A stretch of DNA of 49,633 bases, taken from positions 1-49,633 of the forward strand of contig NZ_SDKM01000036.1 in assembly GCF_004519545.1 (NCBI RefSeq). The letters run 5' to 3'. Position numbers and translations under genes: made by a program. This stretch comes from Nocardioides guangzhouensis. Its GTDB lineage: Bacteria > Actinomycetota > Actinomycetes > Propionibacteriales > Nocardioidaceae. Within the stretch, counting starts at the first letter, position 1. Each line of letters begins with the position of its first letter. The notes beneath the pieces were generated by a model, which was not told where the DNA came from, ran no database searches, and worked only from the letters and a program-made list of their open reading frames with translations. Positions 49,591-49,633 of the stretch are shown here, piece by piece.

Positions 49591-49633
49591 TGTCGTAGGG
49601 CCGCAATTGCGGCTCTTGTGATTGATCCGTGGG
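49591..49633. repeat. Start of a third palindrome array, cut by window end
   Basis: A further GCAATTGC core at 49603-49610 sits in a 32-bp unit beginning TGTCGTAGGGCCGCAA (49591-49622), like the first units of arrays 1 and 2, both of which carry GCCGCAATTGC. The bases after it (tgatccgtggg) resemble linkers of array 1. It lies 51 bp past the fadB stop. Only one unit is visible. Whether more follow lies outside the window. Confidence 0.75.

Overview
This is about 49.6 kb of very GC-rich chromosomal DNA from an actinobacterium. The long GTGA/ATGA-overlapping operons, heavy GTG start use, WhiB-era actinobacterial gene content (DesA3-type desaturase with its reductase, CsbD, PucR regulators, ECF/anti-sigma pairs) and codon bias suggest a Nocardioides-like member of the Propionibacteriales; this taxon is an inference, since there is no rRNA or other marker gene in the window. 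No tRNA, rRNA or CRISPR-cas locus was seen.

Layout. (1) 1-14140, accessory glycan region: a frameshifted IS110-type transposase at the left edge, then a giant three-part methyltransferase/glycosyltransferase protein (1526-6133), a minus-strand run of three paralogous secreted GH16 glycoside hydrolases followed by a WecB-type UDP-GlcNAc 2-epimerase (11092 down to 6191), and a plus-strand, translationally coupled trio of a sulfotransferase and two sister glycosyltransferases (11284-14140). The left part (about 1.5-7.4 kb) is visibly less GC-rich at third codon positions than the rest, in keeping with acquisition by transfer. (2) 14153-17698: PLP decarboxylase, GH1 beta-glucosidase, small AAA ATPase. 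(3) 17709-22176: a five-gene ECF sigma / zinc-finger membrane anti-sigma / ABC exporter operon on the minus strand, bracketed on both sides by arrays of a 32-bp palindrome (core GCAATTGC) repeated every 51-52 bp: eight units downstream of the operon and four upstream. A third array begins in the last 45 bases of the window. (4) 22201-26755: lipid/CoA genes (dienoyl-CoA reductase, PadR regulator, CoA-transferase family III) and a glutamine amidotransferase. (5) 26912-31761: a divergent mannitol-type PTS / MDR dehydrogenase / DeoR unit and a DUF72 gene. (6) 31735-36989: PucR regulator, ferredoxin-type reductase plus DesA3-like desaturase, and a Baeyer-Villiger-type monooxygenase. (7) 37047-40823: a second, fully syntenic copy of the five-gene sigma/anti-sigma/ABC operon, in the opposite orientation and without flanking arrays. 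(8) 41003-45867: DEAD-box helicase, a frameshifted DUF5701 gene, CsbD, CPBP protease, an NAD-binding protein and an esterase. (9) 45959-49539: fadA and fadB beta-oxidation genes with a four-arm inverted-repeat element between them.

The most notable signals are the phased palindrome arrays. Array 2 is flanked by a 24-bp direct repeat that duplicates the 3' end of the neighbouring dienoyl-CoA reductase gene, and the two complete arrays bracket one of two paralogous ECF-ABC operons whose sigma genes share an identical promoter-like box at the same distance from ATG. Two other, unrelated palindromic intergenic elements (35426-35499 and 47177-47272) show that this genome carries several families of short structured repeats.
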